64,000 bases of DNA, from the NCBI RefSeq assembly GCF_902705885.1, contig NZ_CACSIP010000001.1:43918-107917 (forward strand). Reading direction: 5' to 3'. Made by a program: the position numbers and the translations under genes. The notes beneath the pieces are model-generated. The model saw nothing but the letters and a program-made list of their open reading frames with translations, was not told where the DNA came from and searched no databases. This document shows, one piece after another, positions 17,346 through 25,335 of the stretch. Source of the DNA: Mycolicibacterium austroafricanum (GTDB lineage: Bacteria > Actinomycetota > Actinomycetes > Mycobacteriales > Mycobacteriaceae). Each line of letters opens with the position of its first letter. Positions within the stretch are counted from its first letter, which is position 1.

Positions 17346-17364
17346 TTGATCTAGGGTCAGACGC

Positions 17365-18390
17365 GTGCCCGCTCCCCTGCCGCAGGCGATCCTCGCGCCC
17401 CTGACCCCTGCGGCCATCTTCCTTGTCGCAACAATCGACGAGGGTGGCGAACAGACCGTTCACGATGCGCTGGGTGACATCGCCGGTCTGGTGCGGGCGG
17501 TCGGGTTCCGCGATCCGGCCAAGCGGCTGTCGGTGGTGACGTCGATCGGGTCGCACGCCTGGGACCGGTTGTTCTCCGGCCCCCGCCCCGCCGAGCTGCA
17601 CCCGTTCGTCGAACTCGCCGGCGGACGCCACCATGCCCCGTCGACCCCCGGGGATCTGCTGTTCCACATCCGTGCGGAGTCGATGGACGTCTGTTTCGAG
17701 CTGGCGACCAAGCTGGTGGCCGCGATGGATGCGATCACCGTCGTCGACGAGACGCACGGCTTCCGGTTCTTCGACAACCGCGACCTGCTGGGATTCGTCG
17801 ACGGCACCGAGAACCCCGACGGCCCGCTGGCCGACAGCGCCACCCAGATCGGGGACGAGGACCCCGACTTCGCCGGCGGCTGCTACGTCCACGTGCAGAA
17901 GTACGTCCACGACATGGCCTCCTGGAATGCGCTCACGACCGGCGAACAGGAACGCGTGATCGGCCGCACCAAGCTCGACGACATCGAGCTCGCCGACGAC
18001 GTCAAGCCCGCGGACTCACATGTGGCGCTGAACGTCATCACCGACGACGACGGCACCGAGTTGAAGATCGTGCGACACAACATGCCGTTCGGCGAGATCG
18101 GCAAGGGCGAGTTCGGCACCTACTTCATCGGCTATTCGCGCTCCGCGGTGGTCACCGAACGGATGCTGCAGAACATGTTCCTCGGTGACCCGCCGGGAAA
18201 CACCGACCGCGTCCTGGACTTCTCCACCGCGGTCACCGGATCGATGTTCTTCACCCCGATCACAGATTTCCTCAACGACCCACCGCCGTTGCCCGATTCG
18301 ACCGTCGAAGGCGAGGTGGTCACGACGGTGACTTCCGCCGACAACGACGGGTCCCTGACGATCGGCAGCCTGAAAGGACAACCTCAATGA
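17365..18390 (+). CDS. DyP-type peroxidase, encapsulin cargo
   Basis: A 341-residue dye-decolourising haem peroxidase (Rv0799c type). GFVDGTENP at residues 143-151 carries the GxxDG signature with catalytic Asp146; His219 is the likely proximal haem ligand and Arg237 the distal arginine. The C-terminus SLTIGSLKGQPQ is a type 1 encapsulin cargo-loading peptide, so the enzyme is probably packaged in the shell encoded next door. It starts with GTG, leaderless after TAGGGT. Its stop overlaps the encapsulin ATG by 4 bp. Confidence 0.95.
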   Translation: MPAPLPQAILAPLTPAAIFLVATIDEGGEQTVHDALGDIAGLVRAVGFRDPAKRLSVVTSIGSHAWDRLFSGPRPAELHPFVELAGGRHHAPSTPGDLLFHIRAESMDVCFELATKLVAAMDAITVVDETHGFRFFDNRDLLGFVDGTENPDGPLADSATQIGDEDPDFAGGCYVHVQKYVHDMASWNALTTGEQERVIGRTKLDDIELADDVKPADSHVALNVITDDDGTELKIVRHNMPFGEIGKGEFGTYFIGYSRSAVVTERMLQNMFLGDPPGNTDRVLDFSTAVTGSMFFTPITDFLNDPPPLPDSTVEGEVVTTVTSADNDGSLTIGSLKGQPQ

Positions 18391-19184
18391 ACAACCTGTA
18401 CCGCGAGCTGGCACCGATCACCGAGGCCGCCTGGTCGGAGATCGAGCTGGAGGCCACCCGTACGTTCAAGCGCCACATCGCCGGCCGCCGGGTCGTCGAC
18501 GTCAGCGAACCGGGCGGACCGGTGACGGCCGCAGTGAGCACCGGACACCTGACCGATGTCGCCGCCCCCGGTGACGGGGTCATCGCCCACCTGCGTGACG
18601 CCCGCCCGCTGGTCCGGTTACGGGTGCCGTTCACCGTCAACCGGATCGACATCGACGACGTCGAGCGGGGATCTCAGGATTCGGACTGGGATCCAGTCAA
18701 GGAGGCCGCCAGGAAGCTGGCCTTCGTCGAGGACCGAGCGATCTTCGAAGGGTACGAGGACGCCCAGATCAGCGGGATCCGCACATCGAGCTCCTGCCCG
18801 AACCTCGCACTTCCCGAAGATCCCCGCGAGATCCCGGATGTGATCAGCCAGGCGCTCTCAGAACTGCGACTGGCCGGCGTCGACGGCCCCTACAGCGTGC
18901 TGTTGTCGGCAGAGGTGTACACCAAGGTCAGCGAGACCACCGCCCACGGTTATCCCATCCGTGAGCACCTCAACCGGCTGGTCGACGGCGACATCATCTG
19001 GGCCCCGGCCATCGACGGAGCCTTCGTGTTGTCCACCCGCGGCGGTGATTTCGACCTGCAGCTGGGCACCGACGTGTCGATCGGGTATCTGTCCCACGAC
19101 GCGGACACCGTCGCACTGTATCTGGAGGAGACGATGACGTTCCTGTGCTACACCGCGGAGGCGTCGGTCGCGCTCACGGCCTAG
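18387..19184 (+). CDS. enc: Type 1 encapsulin shell protein (Cfp29)
   Basis: A 265-residue HK97-fold shell protein, the length usual for type 1 encapsulins. The N-terminus NNLYRELAPITEAAW and the C-terminal FLCYTAEASVALTA match the Cfp29/Rv0798c family. Sixty or more copies assemble into a nanocompartment that holds DyP peroxidase through its C-terminal peptide, protecting against oxidative stress. The start overlaps the DyP stop (ATGA), giving coupled, stoichiometric synthesis. Confidence 0.95.
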   Translation: MNNLYRELAPITEAAWSEIELEATRTFKRHIAGRRVVDVSEPGGPVTAAVSTGHLTDVAAPGDGVIAHLRDARPLVRLRVPFTVNRIDIDDVERGSQDSDWDPVKEAARKLAFVEDRAIFEGYEDAQISGIRTSSSCPNLALPEDPREIPDVISQALSELRLAGVDGPYSVLLSAEVYTKVSETTAHGYPIREHLNRLVDGDIIWAPAIDGAFVLSTRGGDFDLQLGTDVSIGYLSHDADTVALYLEETMTFLCYTAEASVALTA

Positions 19185-19221
19185 TGCCCTGAGTGCCCCG
19201 GGCGCCTGAAATCGGGCGAAC

Positions 19222-19614
19222 GTGTCCGGTACCCAGGCGCACCGCAAACTCGGGATCAATCCCGCCGAGCCGGTGGTCGTCAGGGGCTACCCCGGCTCGT
19301 ATCCGGAGTTGTTCGACAGCGGCGTCGAGCTGCAGGTCACCGATGTGCTGGCGCCGGAGGCTGCGTTCATCCACTACTTCGCCACGAGGGAGGCCGACCT
19401 GGATGCCGACATACCCGTGCTCAAGGACCATTTGGCCAAGACCGGCGCACTGTGGGTGAGTTGGCCCAAGAAGACGTCCGGGGTCAGCACCGATCTTGAC
19501 GGTAACCGGGTGCGAGCCATCGGCCTGGCCACCGGCCTGGTCGACATCAAGGTGGCGGCGGTCGACGAAACGTGGTCCGGGCTGAAGTTCATGTGGCGCC
19601 GCAGCGATCGTTGA
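19222..19614 (+). CDS. DUF3052 protein
   Basis: A 130-residue protein of the actinobacterial DUF3052 family: HRKLGINPAEPVVVRGYP near the start, LWVSWPKKTSGVSTDLDGN in the middle and DIKVAAVDETWSGLKFMWRR at the end. The family is of unknown function and is predicted cytosolic. It starts with GTG, 37 bp after encapsulin and on the same strand, so it may be read from the same promoter. It converges on purQ with a 14-bp gap. Confidence 0.88.
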   Translation: MSGTQAHRKLGINPAEPVVVRGYPGSYPELFDSGVELQVTDVLAPEAAFIHYFATREADLDADIPVLKDHLAKTGALWVSWPKKTSGVSTDLDGNRVRAIGLATGLVDIKVAAVDETWSGLKFMWRRSDR

Positions 19615-19628
19615 CGGCCGGTGATCGG

Positions 19629-20300
19629 CTAAGCCGCGAGCACCGCGTCCAGCGCGGAGTAGAACAGCCCGAGCCCGTCGTCGGACGGGCCGGTCAAGGC
19701 TTCGGTGGCGTGTTCGGGGTGCGGCATCAACCCGACGACACGGCCGTTGGCCGAACTGATCCCGGCGATGTCGCGCATCGAGCCGTTGAGGTTCTCCCGG
19801 TACCGGAACACCACGCGTCCCTCGCCCTCGAGTTCGTCGAGCACGTCCCGGCCGGCGACGTAGCGCCCCTCGCCGGACTTCAGCGGCACCAGCAGGTCGG
19901 CGCCCTTCTCGTAGCGCGACGTCCAGGCCGACGAGTTGGAGGCGACCTCCAGCCAGACGTCGCGGCAGATGAAGTGCAGCCCGGCATTGCGGGTCAGCGC
20001 TCCCGGCAGCAGACCGGCCTCGCAGAGCACCTGGAACCCGTTGCAGATCCCCAGCACCGGCATGCCGCGCCCGGCAGCGGCGACCACCTCGCCCATCACC
20101 GGCGCGAACCGCGCGATCGCCCCGCAACGCAGATAGTCGCCGTAGGAGAAGCCGCCCGGCACCACCACCGCGTCGACGCCCTTGAGGTCGGCGTCGGCAT
20201 GCCAGAGGTTGACGGCTTCGGCCCCGGCGAGGCGCACCGCGCGGGCGGCGTCGATGTCGTCGAGCGTGCCGGGGAACGTGATCACCCCGACGCGGGTCAT
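19629..20300 (-). CDS. purQ: Phosphoribosylformylglycinamidine synthase subunit PurQ (glutaminase)
   Basis: PurQ supplies ammonia from glutamine to PurL. The 223-residue class I amidotransferase has nucleophile Cys86 in GICNGFQ and the His194/Glu196 pair in PHPEH, so the triad is complete. It begins 4 bp inside the end of purS (ATGA overlap), so the two are translationally coupled. PurL is encoded upstream in the window on the same strand. Confidence 0.96.
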   Translation of the reverse strand: MTRVGVITFPGTLDDIDAARAVRLAGAEAVNLWHADADLKGVDAVVVPGGFSYGDYLRCGAIARFAPVMGEVVAAAGRGMPVLGICNGFQVLCEAGLLPGALTRNAGLHFICRDVWLEVASNSSAWTSRYEKGADLLVPLKSGEGRYVAGRDVLDELEGEGRVVFRYRENLNGSMRDIAGISSANGRVVGLMPHPEHATEALTGPSDDGLGLFYSALDAVLAA

Positions 20301-20539
20301 GCGCTGTCCTCCCGGCTGACGGTCCAGTCCTCGATCACGGTGTTGGCGAGCAGGGACTCGGCGATCTCGGCGAGCTTCTCGTCGTCGATGCCCTCGTCGA
20401 CCTCGAGCTCGAACCGCTTGCCCTGCCGGACATCGGAGACGCCGTCGAAACCCAGCCTGCCCAGGGCGCCGACGATGGCCTGTCCCTGCGGGTCGAGGAT
20501 CTCGGTCTTCGGCATGACGTGCACTACCACTTTTGCCAC
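20297..20539 (-). CDS. purS: Phosphoribosylformylglycinamidine synthase subunit PurS
   Basis: An 80-residue PurS, the structural subunit that bridges PurL and Pur[20 protein letters not shown] and [18 protein letters not shown] are characteristic. The GTG at 20539 is taken as the start: it aligns with the MARVVVHV start of the M. tuberculosis protein as remembered, and a TAGAGT box ends 7 nt before it. A start at 20548 would lie inside the promoter region. Confidence 0.93.
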   Translation of the reverse strand: MAKVVVHVMPKTEILDPQGQAIVGALGRLGFDGVSDVRQGKRFELEVDEGIDDEKLAEIAESLLANTVIEDWTVSREDSA

Positions 20540-20618
20540 GGCGATCACTCTACCTGCGGCGACATCTGATCACCGGAGCGCGCGCACGCATCGCCCCGAA
20601 GCGGGTATGCATAAGGGC

Positions 20619-21272
20619 ATGCAGCTCACACATTTCGGTCATTCCTGCCTGCTGGCGAGCTTTGCGGACGGTTCGGGCTCGCAGACGACGGTCCTGTTCG
20701 ACCCTGGCACCTTCTCCCACGGCTTCGAGGGCATCAGCGGCCTGTCGGCGATCCTGATCACCCACCAGCATCCCGATCACGCCGACACCGAGCGCTTGCC
20801 CACGCTGATCGAGGCCAACCCTCAGGCGGCCCTCTACGCCGACCCGCAGACCGCCGCCCAGCTGGGTGCGCCGTGGCAGCCCGTCAATGTCGGCGACCAG
20901 CTGTCCATCGGCCACCTGACGGTGCGCGGCGTCGGCGGCACCCACGCAGTGATCCACCCCGAGATCCCGGTCATCGACAACATCTCCTACCTCGTCGGTG
21001 ACGGTGAGCACGCCGCCAAGCTGATGCACCCCGGCGACGCGTTGTTCGTGCCCGGCGAGCCGGTCGACGTGCTGGCCACCCCGGCGGCGGCCCCGTGGAT
21101 GAAGATCTCCGAGGCGGTGGACTATCTACGTGCGGTGGCACCAACACACGCGGTGCCGATCCACCAGGCGATCATCGACCCGGTTGCGCGACCCATCTTT
21201 TACGGGCGGCTCACCGAGATGACCGACACCGACTTCCAGGTCCTCGAACCCGAGAGCGGAACGCAGTTCTGA
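20619..21272 (+). CDS. MBL-fold metal-dependent hydrolase
   Basis: A 217-residue single-domain metallo-beta-lactamase-fold protein. The metal motif is THQHPDHAD (about residues 47-55), preceded by HFGHSCLL as in the UPF0173/L-ascorbate-6-phosphate-lactonase-like group, with later histidines in GGTHAVIHPEIP and AVPIHQAIID. Substrate unknown. The ATG at 20619 fits the family's MxLTxxGHS opening; an in-frame ATG at 20607 adds four residues. It diverges from purS and converges on the FAD dehydrogenase. Confidence 0.85.
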   Translation: MQLTHFGHSCLLASFADGSGSQTTVLFDPGTFSHGFEGISGLSAILITHQHPDHADTERLPTLIEANPQAALYADPQTAAQLGAPWQPVNVGDQLSIGHLTVRGVGGTHAVIHPEIPVIDNISYLVGDGEHAAKLMHPGDALFVPGEPVDVLATPAAAPWMKISEAVDYLRAVAPTHAVPIHQAIIDPVARPIFYGRLTEMTDTDFQVLEPESGTQF

Positions 21273-21275
21273 TGC

Positions 21276-21324
21276 GAATCGGGCGCGCGAAAGCACCGTA
21301 GGTGTCGCTTTACGCGCCTGATTC
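21276..21324. terminator. Large hairpin between convergent genes
   Basis: GAATC.GGCGC..AAAGC on the left pairs with GCTTT..GCGCC.GATTC on the right, an interrupted stem of about 15 pairs around a short ACC/GGT loop. The right arm covers the stop codon of the leftward FAD dehydrogenase, and the left arm starts 4 bp after the rightward hydrolase stop. It probably terminates both genes. Confidence 0.6.
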
Positions 21325-22954
21325 ACAAGACCGCACGCGCGGCGGCGCGCCCCGCAGCCCGGCCGGAGAACACACAGCCGCCGAGGAAGGTTCCCTCGAG
21401 CGACCGGTAGCCGTGCACCCCGCCGCCCCCGAACCCGGCGGCCTCGCCGGCGGCGTACAGCCCGGGGAGCACTGTCCCGTCACTGCGCAGGACGCGGGAA
21501 TCGAGGTCGGTTTCCAACCCGCCCAACGATTTACGCGTCAGGATGTGTAGCTTCACGGCGATCAGCGGTCCGGCTTTCGGATCTGTCAGCCGGTGCGGGG
21601 CGATCACCCGGCTGATCCGGTCCGCCAGGTAGCCGCGGGCGGCACGGATCGCGGTAACCTGGCTGTCCTTGGTGAACCGGTTGGCCACCTCCCGGTCCCG
21701 CGCGGTGACCTCCGCCTCGACGACCGCGAAGTCCAGTGGCTCGACGTCGGGTACCGCGTTCATCGCAGCGACCAGATCCCGCAGCGAATGCGCGGTGACG
21801 AAGTCGACGCCCTTGTCGACGAACGCGTGTACCGGCGCGGGACCGTTGCGGGCCCGCTCGAGCACGCCGCGCACACTCCGGCCGGTCAGATCGGGGTTCT
21901 GCTCCTGGCCCGACAGGCCGAACTCCTTGTCGATGATCCGGGAGTTCAGCACGAACCAGGTGTAGTCGTGGCCGGTCTTGGCGATGTACTCCAACGTGCC
22001 CAGGGTGTCGAACCCGGGGTACAGCGGCGCGGGAAGACGCTTGCCGGTGGCGTCCAGCCACAGCGACGACGGCCCGGGCAGGATCCGGATGCCGTGCAGC
22101 GGCCAGATCGGGTCGTAATTGGTGATGCCCTCGGTGTAGTGCCACATCCGGTCGCTGTTGATCAGGTTCCCGCCGGCCGAGGCGGAGATCTCGAGCATCC
22201 GGCCGTCGACATGGGCCGGAACCCCGCTGAGCAGTTGTTCGGGAACCCGCCCCATCCGCGCAGGCCAGTTCTTGCGGACCAGATCGTGGTTGCCGCCGAT
22301 GCCGCCACTGGCGACCACGACCGCCTGTGCCCGGAACTCGAAATCACCGACGACCTCGCGCGACGACGCCACCCCACGCGCTGCCGATGATGGCTCCAGC
22401 ACCGCGCCGCGGACCCCGACCACGGATCCGCCTTCGACGACGAGTTCGTCGACGCGGTGCCGGTGGGCGAACCGCACCCCGGCCAGCCGGCGGGTGAAGA
22501 TGTCGACCAGGGCCGGCCCGGTCCCCCAGGTGATGTGGAAGCGCGGTACCGAGTTGCCGTGCCCCCTGGCGTCGTAGCCGCCCCGTTCGGCCCAGCCGAC
22601 CAGGGCGAAGGTCTGCAATCCCCGGTCGCGCAGCCAGCTGCGCTTCTCCCCCGCCGCGAAGTCGACGTAGGCGTGCGCCCACTGCCTGGGCCAGTGGTCC
22701 TCGGGGCGGTCGAACCCGGCGGTGCCGAGCCAGTCCTGCAACGCCAACTCGTGGCTGTCGTGGATGCCGAGGCGGCGCTGTTCAGGGCTGTCGACGAAGA
22801 ACAACCCGCCGAACGACCAGAACGCCTGGCCACCGATGTTCGCCTCGTTCTCCTGGTCGACGATCAGGACACGGCGGCCGCGTTCGACCAGTTCGCACGC
22901 GGCCACCAGGCCCGCCAGTCCGGCACCCACGACGATGACATCAGCGTCAGCCAT
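21323..22954 (-). CDS. FAD-binding dehydrogenase, succinate dehydrogenase/KstD-like (Rv0785 type)
   Basis: A 543-residue flavoprotein. The N-terminal dinucleotide motif VVGAGLAGLVAACELVERGRRV binds FAD, and the C-terminal part has LPGLYAAGEAAGFGGGGVHGYRSLEG closing the FAD site. It belongs to the fumarate reductase/3-ketosteroid dehydrogenase superfamily and corresponds to Rv0785. Substrate unknown; the tyrosines that mark true KstD enzymes cannot be confirmed by eye. The start is supported by a TAGATT box 6 nt before the ATG. Confidence 0.88.
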   Translation of the reverse strand: MADADVIVVGAGLAGLVAACELVERGRRVLIVDQENEANIGGQAFWSFGGLFFVDSPEQRRLGIHDSHELALQDWLGTAGFDRPEDHWPRQWAHAYVDFAAGEKRSWLRDRGLQTFALVGWAERGGYDARGHGNSVPRFHITWGTGPALVDIFTRRLAGVRFAHRHRVDELVVEGGSVVGVRGAVLEPSSAARGVASSREVVGDFEFRAQAVVVASGGIGGNHDLVRKNWPARMGRVPEQLLSGVPAHVDGRMLEISASAGGNLINSDRMWHYTEGITNYDPIWPLHGIRILPGPSSLWLDATGKRLPAPLYPGFDTLGTLEYIAKTGHDYTWFVLNSRIIDKEFGLSGQEQNPDLTGRSVRGVLERARNGPAPVHAFVDKGVDFVTAHSLRDLVAAMNAVPDVEPLDFAVVEAEVTARDREVANRFTKDSQVTAIRAARGYLADRISRVIAPHRLTDPKAGPLIAVKLHILTRKSLGGLETDLDSRVLRSDGTVLPGLYAAGEAAGFGGGGVHGYRSLEGTFLGGCVFSGRAAGRAAARAVL

Positions 22955-22980
22955 TGGCCCAATCTACGGCCCGGCAGTCC

Positions 22981-23685
22981 TCACGCGGCGTCGGACAGCG
23001 CAGGTCGTGCGCGCCACTGGTAGACGGTCGGGACGCAACCGTGCATCAGCGCCAGGTCGACGGCGTCGAGCATCGCCTGGCGGGGGCCCGGGCGGCGCAG
23101 GTGGCGCGCCGCCACCGCGACCCGCACAACACCTGCTCGCCGCGCGGTGCGCTCGGCGGACAGCACCAAGGTGCGGCACCACCACGGCTCGGCCAGGAAA
23201 CCTTCCCCGATCCCGAGCACCCGGGTGCGCACCGTCTGGTCGCGGATCAGGTCGGTGATGCCGCTGATACCGGCCAGAAGGCGAAACCCATTGCGGGGCA
23301 ATACTGTCACCGCACCCGGGGAGACATTCCACCCCGGGGCCGCGAACAGCCGGGTGCGTAGACCGAGGTGTTCGAGGGTGCGGTCGGCGGCCATCAGCCG
23401 CAGGTTCGCCTCGTGGGCGGGCAATGTCGCGAACTCACCCTTGCGCGCTTTGGTGGCGGCCTCGTCGAACCCGTGCAGCACGATGGCGTCACCGTCGGCG
23501 CGACGGCCGGCCAGCCAGTCCACGGTGCCGGGGTCACGGTCGAGCCGGTACCCGCCCTTCAGACGCGGCGCCACCAGGAACGATGCCGGCACGCCGCGGT
23601 CGTGGAGTTGAGCACGAAATGATGCGACGTCGGCGAGCGTGCGCTCGCTGACACCGGAGATCGAGACGATCAGTTGTCCTGCCAC
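22981..23685 (-). CDS. DUF2334 domain protein (polysaccharide deacetylase-like)
   Basis: A 234-residue protein resembling DUF2334, a branch of the polysaccharide deacetylase (NodB) fold. VSISGVSERTL at the N-terminus, AIVLHGFDEA (a candidate metal-site histidine) and RTRLFAAPGWNVS are the conserved stretches. No signal peptide is seen. It is the equivalent of Rv0784 by order. It lies 26 bp downstream of the FAD dehydrogenase gene's promoter side, in the same orientation. Enzymatic activity is unproven for this group. Confidence 0.8.
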   Translation of the reverse strand: MAGQLIVSISGVSERTLADVASFRAQLHDRGVPASFLVAPRLKGGYRLDRDPGTVDWLAGRRADGDAIVLHGFDEAATKARKGEFATLPAHEANLRLMAADRTLEHLGLRTRLFAAPGWNVSPGAVTVLPRNGFRLLAGISGITDLIRDQTVRTRVLGIGEGFLAEPWWCRTLVLSAERTARRAGVVRVAVAARHLRRPGPRQAMLDAVDLALMHGCVPTVYQWRARPALSDAA

Positions 23686-23752
23686 GTCCGCAGTGTCGCA
23701 ACACCAGGTGTCCGGACGGTTGCGAACACTCCGACCGCAGGTGTCGGTTCGG

Positions 23753-24250
23753 CTAGCGCGGCAAGACCGCTTCGATCGCCGAGATCACCTCAGGGGCGTC
23801 GGGCTCGGTGCGGGGACGGAACCGCTTGACCTCGGTGGCGCCGGGAGCCAACAGGAACTTCTCGAAGTTCCATTGCACGTCACCGGCTTCGCCCTGCTCG
23901 TCGGCGACCTTGGTGAGCTCAGCGTAGAGCGGGTGCCTGCCGGGACCGTTGACCTCGGTCTTGGCCAGCAGCGGAAACGTCACGCCGTACGTCGTCGAGC
24001 AGAAGGTCTCGATCTCCTCGGCGCTGCCGGGCTCCTGGCCCATGAACTGGTTGCACGGCACTCCGATCACCGTCAGTCCGCGGCCGCCGTAGTCCTTCGC
24101 GAGCTGTTCGAGTGCGCTGTACTGCGGTGTCAACCCGCATTTGGAGGCGACATTCACCACCAGCGCGGCACCGCCGGCCAACTCGGCCAACGTCGTGGAG
24201 CGGCCGTCCAGAGTGGTGAGCGCGATGTCGGTCAAGGGCGTTTCGGTCAT
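23753..24250 (-). CDS. Glutathione peroxidase-family thiol peroxidase
   Basis: A 165-residue peroxidase. The GPx catalytic tetrad is complete: Cys38 in NVASKCGLTPQY, Gln72 in NQFMGQEPG, and Trp127-Asn128 in VQWNFEKF. Having Cys rather than selenocysteine, and in an organism using mycothiol, it probably takes electrons from thioredoxin. The start at 24250 (MTETPL) is chosen; a second ATG two codons upstream is possible. It is cotranscribed or nearly so with the TetR gene upstream. Confidence 0.9.
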   Translation of the reverse strand: MTETPLTDIALTTLDGRSTTLAELAGGAALVVNVASKCGLTPQYSALEQLAKDYGGRGLTVIGVPCNQFMGQEPGSAEEIETFCSTTYGVTFPLLAKTEVNGPGRHPLYAELTKVADEQGEAGDVQWNFEKFLLAPGATEVKRFRPRTEPDAPEVISAIEAVLPR

Positions 24251-24271
24251 GCACACGACGCTACCCGCGGC

Positions 24272-24826
24272 TCATTTTGTGAACAGCATCCGGGCCACCC
24301 GCTGCACGGTGGCGACCGGATCCTCGCGGGTCTCGATCGCCTCGTTGAGCCAGAGCATCACGAACCCGTGCACCAGCGACCACGCGGCCAGGGCGGCAGC
24401 CTGCGGATCCTCTTGGGCACGTGGATCATTCAGCGTGCCTACGCCGGCCGCGAGTTCTGCACCCGCGGCATCCTGGGCCGCGATCAGCTCGGCGTTGTCG
24501 GGGTCCACCAGCGAACGGTCGAACATCACCTCGTAGTGGCCGGGGTGGTCCACGGCGAAACGCACGTACGCCAGGGCCGCGTCGTCGAACTGGGGCCGCG
24601 CCTCGGCGAGGGCGGACGCCATGTTGCGCCACCCCTGGGCGGCCAGTGCGGTGAACACGCCGCGCCGGTCCACGAAGTGATGCGCCGGCGCGGCATGGGA
24701 AACACCTGCGGCGCGAGCCAGTTCACGCAGTGAGACACCGTCTGCTCCTCGCTCGGCGACAAGGATCGCAGCCCGTTCGAGGATCACCGTTTTCAGATCA
24801 CCGTGATGGTAGGAGTCCCTGGTCAT
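24272..24826 (-). CDS. TetR family transcriptional regulator
   Basis: A 184-residue repressor with the N-terminal HTH DGVSLRELARAAGVSHAAPAHHF at about residues 29-52 and a C-terminal ligand domain of the WHG/TetR_C_33 type. The ATG at 24826 is preferred because a TACGAT box ends 6 nt upstream; the longer reading to 25000 would run through the promoter. Two operator-like 13-mers lie in the 113-bp divergent gap. It probably controls itself, the downstream peroxidase and the divergent small protein. Confidence 0.88.
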   Translation of the reverse strand: MTRDSYHHGDLKTVILERAAILVAERGADGVSLRELARAAGVSHAAPAHHFVDRRGVFTALAAQGWRNMASALAEARPQFDDAALAYVRFAVDHPGHYEVMFDRSLVDPDNAELIAAQDAAGAELAAGVGTLNDPRAQEDPQAAALAAWSLVHGFVMLWLNEAIETREDPVATVQRVARMLFTK

Positions 24827-24847
24827 CGCACCATCGTACCCACGATC

Positions 24848-24895
24848 TTGACACTGCCTAGTTGGCCCTCCTAGCATCGAACTTGTCACTGTCAA
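24848..24895. promoter_or_regulatory. Two operator-like 13-mers between the TetR gene and its divergent neighbour
   Basis: TTGACACTGCCTA (24848-24860) and TTGTCACTGTCAA (24883-24895) share the pattern TTGWCACTGYCWA. The second is a near-perfect palindrome. The outer sequences CTTGACACTG and CACTGTCAAG also form a 10-bp inverted repeat with one mismatch. The first copy covers a consensus -35 (TTGACA) with TAGCAT 18 bp downstream, so binding would block the rightward promoter. Confidence 0.5.
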
Positions 24896-24939
24896 GATAG
24901 TGCGGCCTCTGTCGAGGCTCCGACTTGGAGAGGATCTCC

Positions 24940-25335
24940 ATGCCGACCCTTCCGTGGACCACCCCCAGCGGCGACTCCCACCACCGCGCACCCGGGGCAT
25001 TGGTGATGGCCTCCCGCTTCGAGATGAAGCGGTGGCGAGATGTGCCCGGCTTCTTCCTCGCGTCGTTGCGGGTTCGCGATCAGATGCTGAAGTCGCCCGG
25101 CGTCATCGGAGTGTCCCTGATCACCCGGCCGTTGCGAAGGACGTTTTTCACGCTGTCGGCATGGAGCGATCGCAGTGCACTCGACGCGGCGGTCGCCGCC
25201 CAACCGCACGCCGCGACGATGGCCAGGTTCCGAACACGGATGGCCGACTCCGTCTTCACCTTCTGGGAGACTGCCGAACCGTCGCCCCCGGATTGGGCGG
25301 ACGCCGTTCGACGACTTGACGAGACAGCCGTTTAG
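24940..25335 (+). CDS. Small dimeric alpha-beta barrel-like protein (antibiotic-monooxygenase/DUF3291-like)
   Basis: A 131-residue protein. ALVMASRFEMKRWRDVPGFFLASLRVRDQMLKSPGVIGVSLITRP and RTFFTLSAWSDRSALDAAVAAQPHAATMARF resemble spheroidene-monooxygenase/ABM-like ferredoxin-fold proteins that bind hydrophobic ligands or haem. The assignment is tentative. GAGAGGA lies upstream of the ATG at 24940. It is divergent from the TetR gene, whose operators lie between them, so it is likely the main target of that repressor. The last 4 bp overlap the ptrB stop on the other strand. Confidence 0.65.
   Translation: MPTLPWTTPSGDSHHRAPGALVMASRFEMKRWRDVPGFFLASLRVRDQMLKSPGVIGVSLITRPLRRTFFTLSAWSDRSALDAAVAAQPHAATMARFRTRMADSVFTFWETAEPSPPDWADAVRRLDETAV

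Noticed and set aside
20549..20618. Purine riboswitch upstream of purS or other pur genes
   Set aside because: The leaders are too short (leaderless boxes) and no three-way-junction aptamer sequence is seen.
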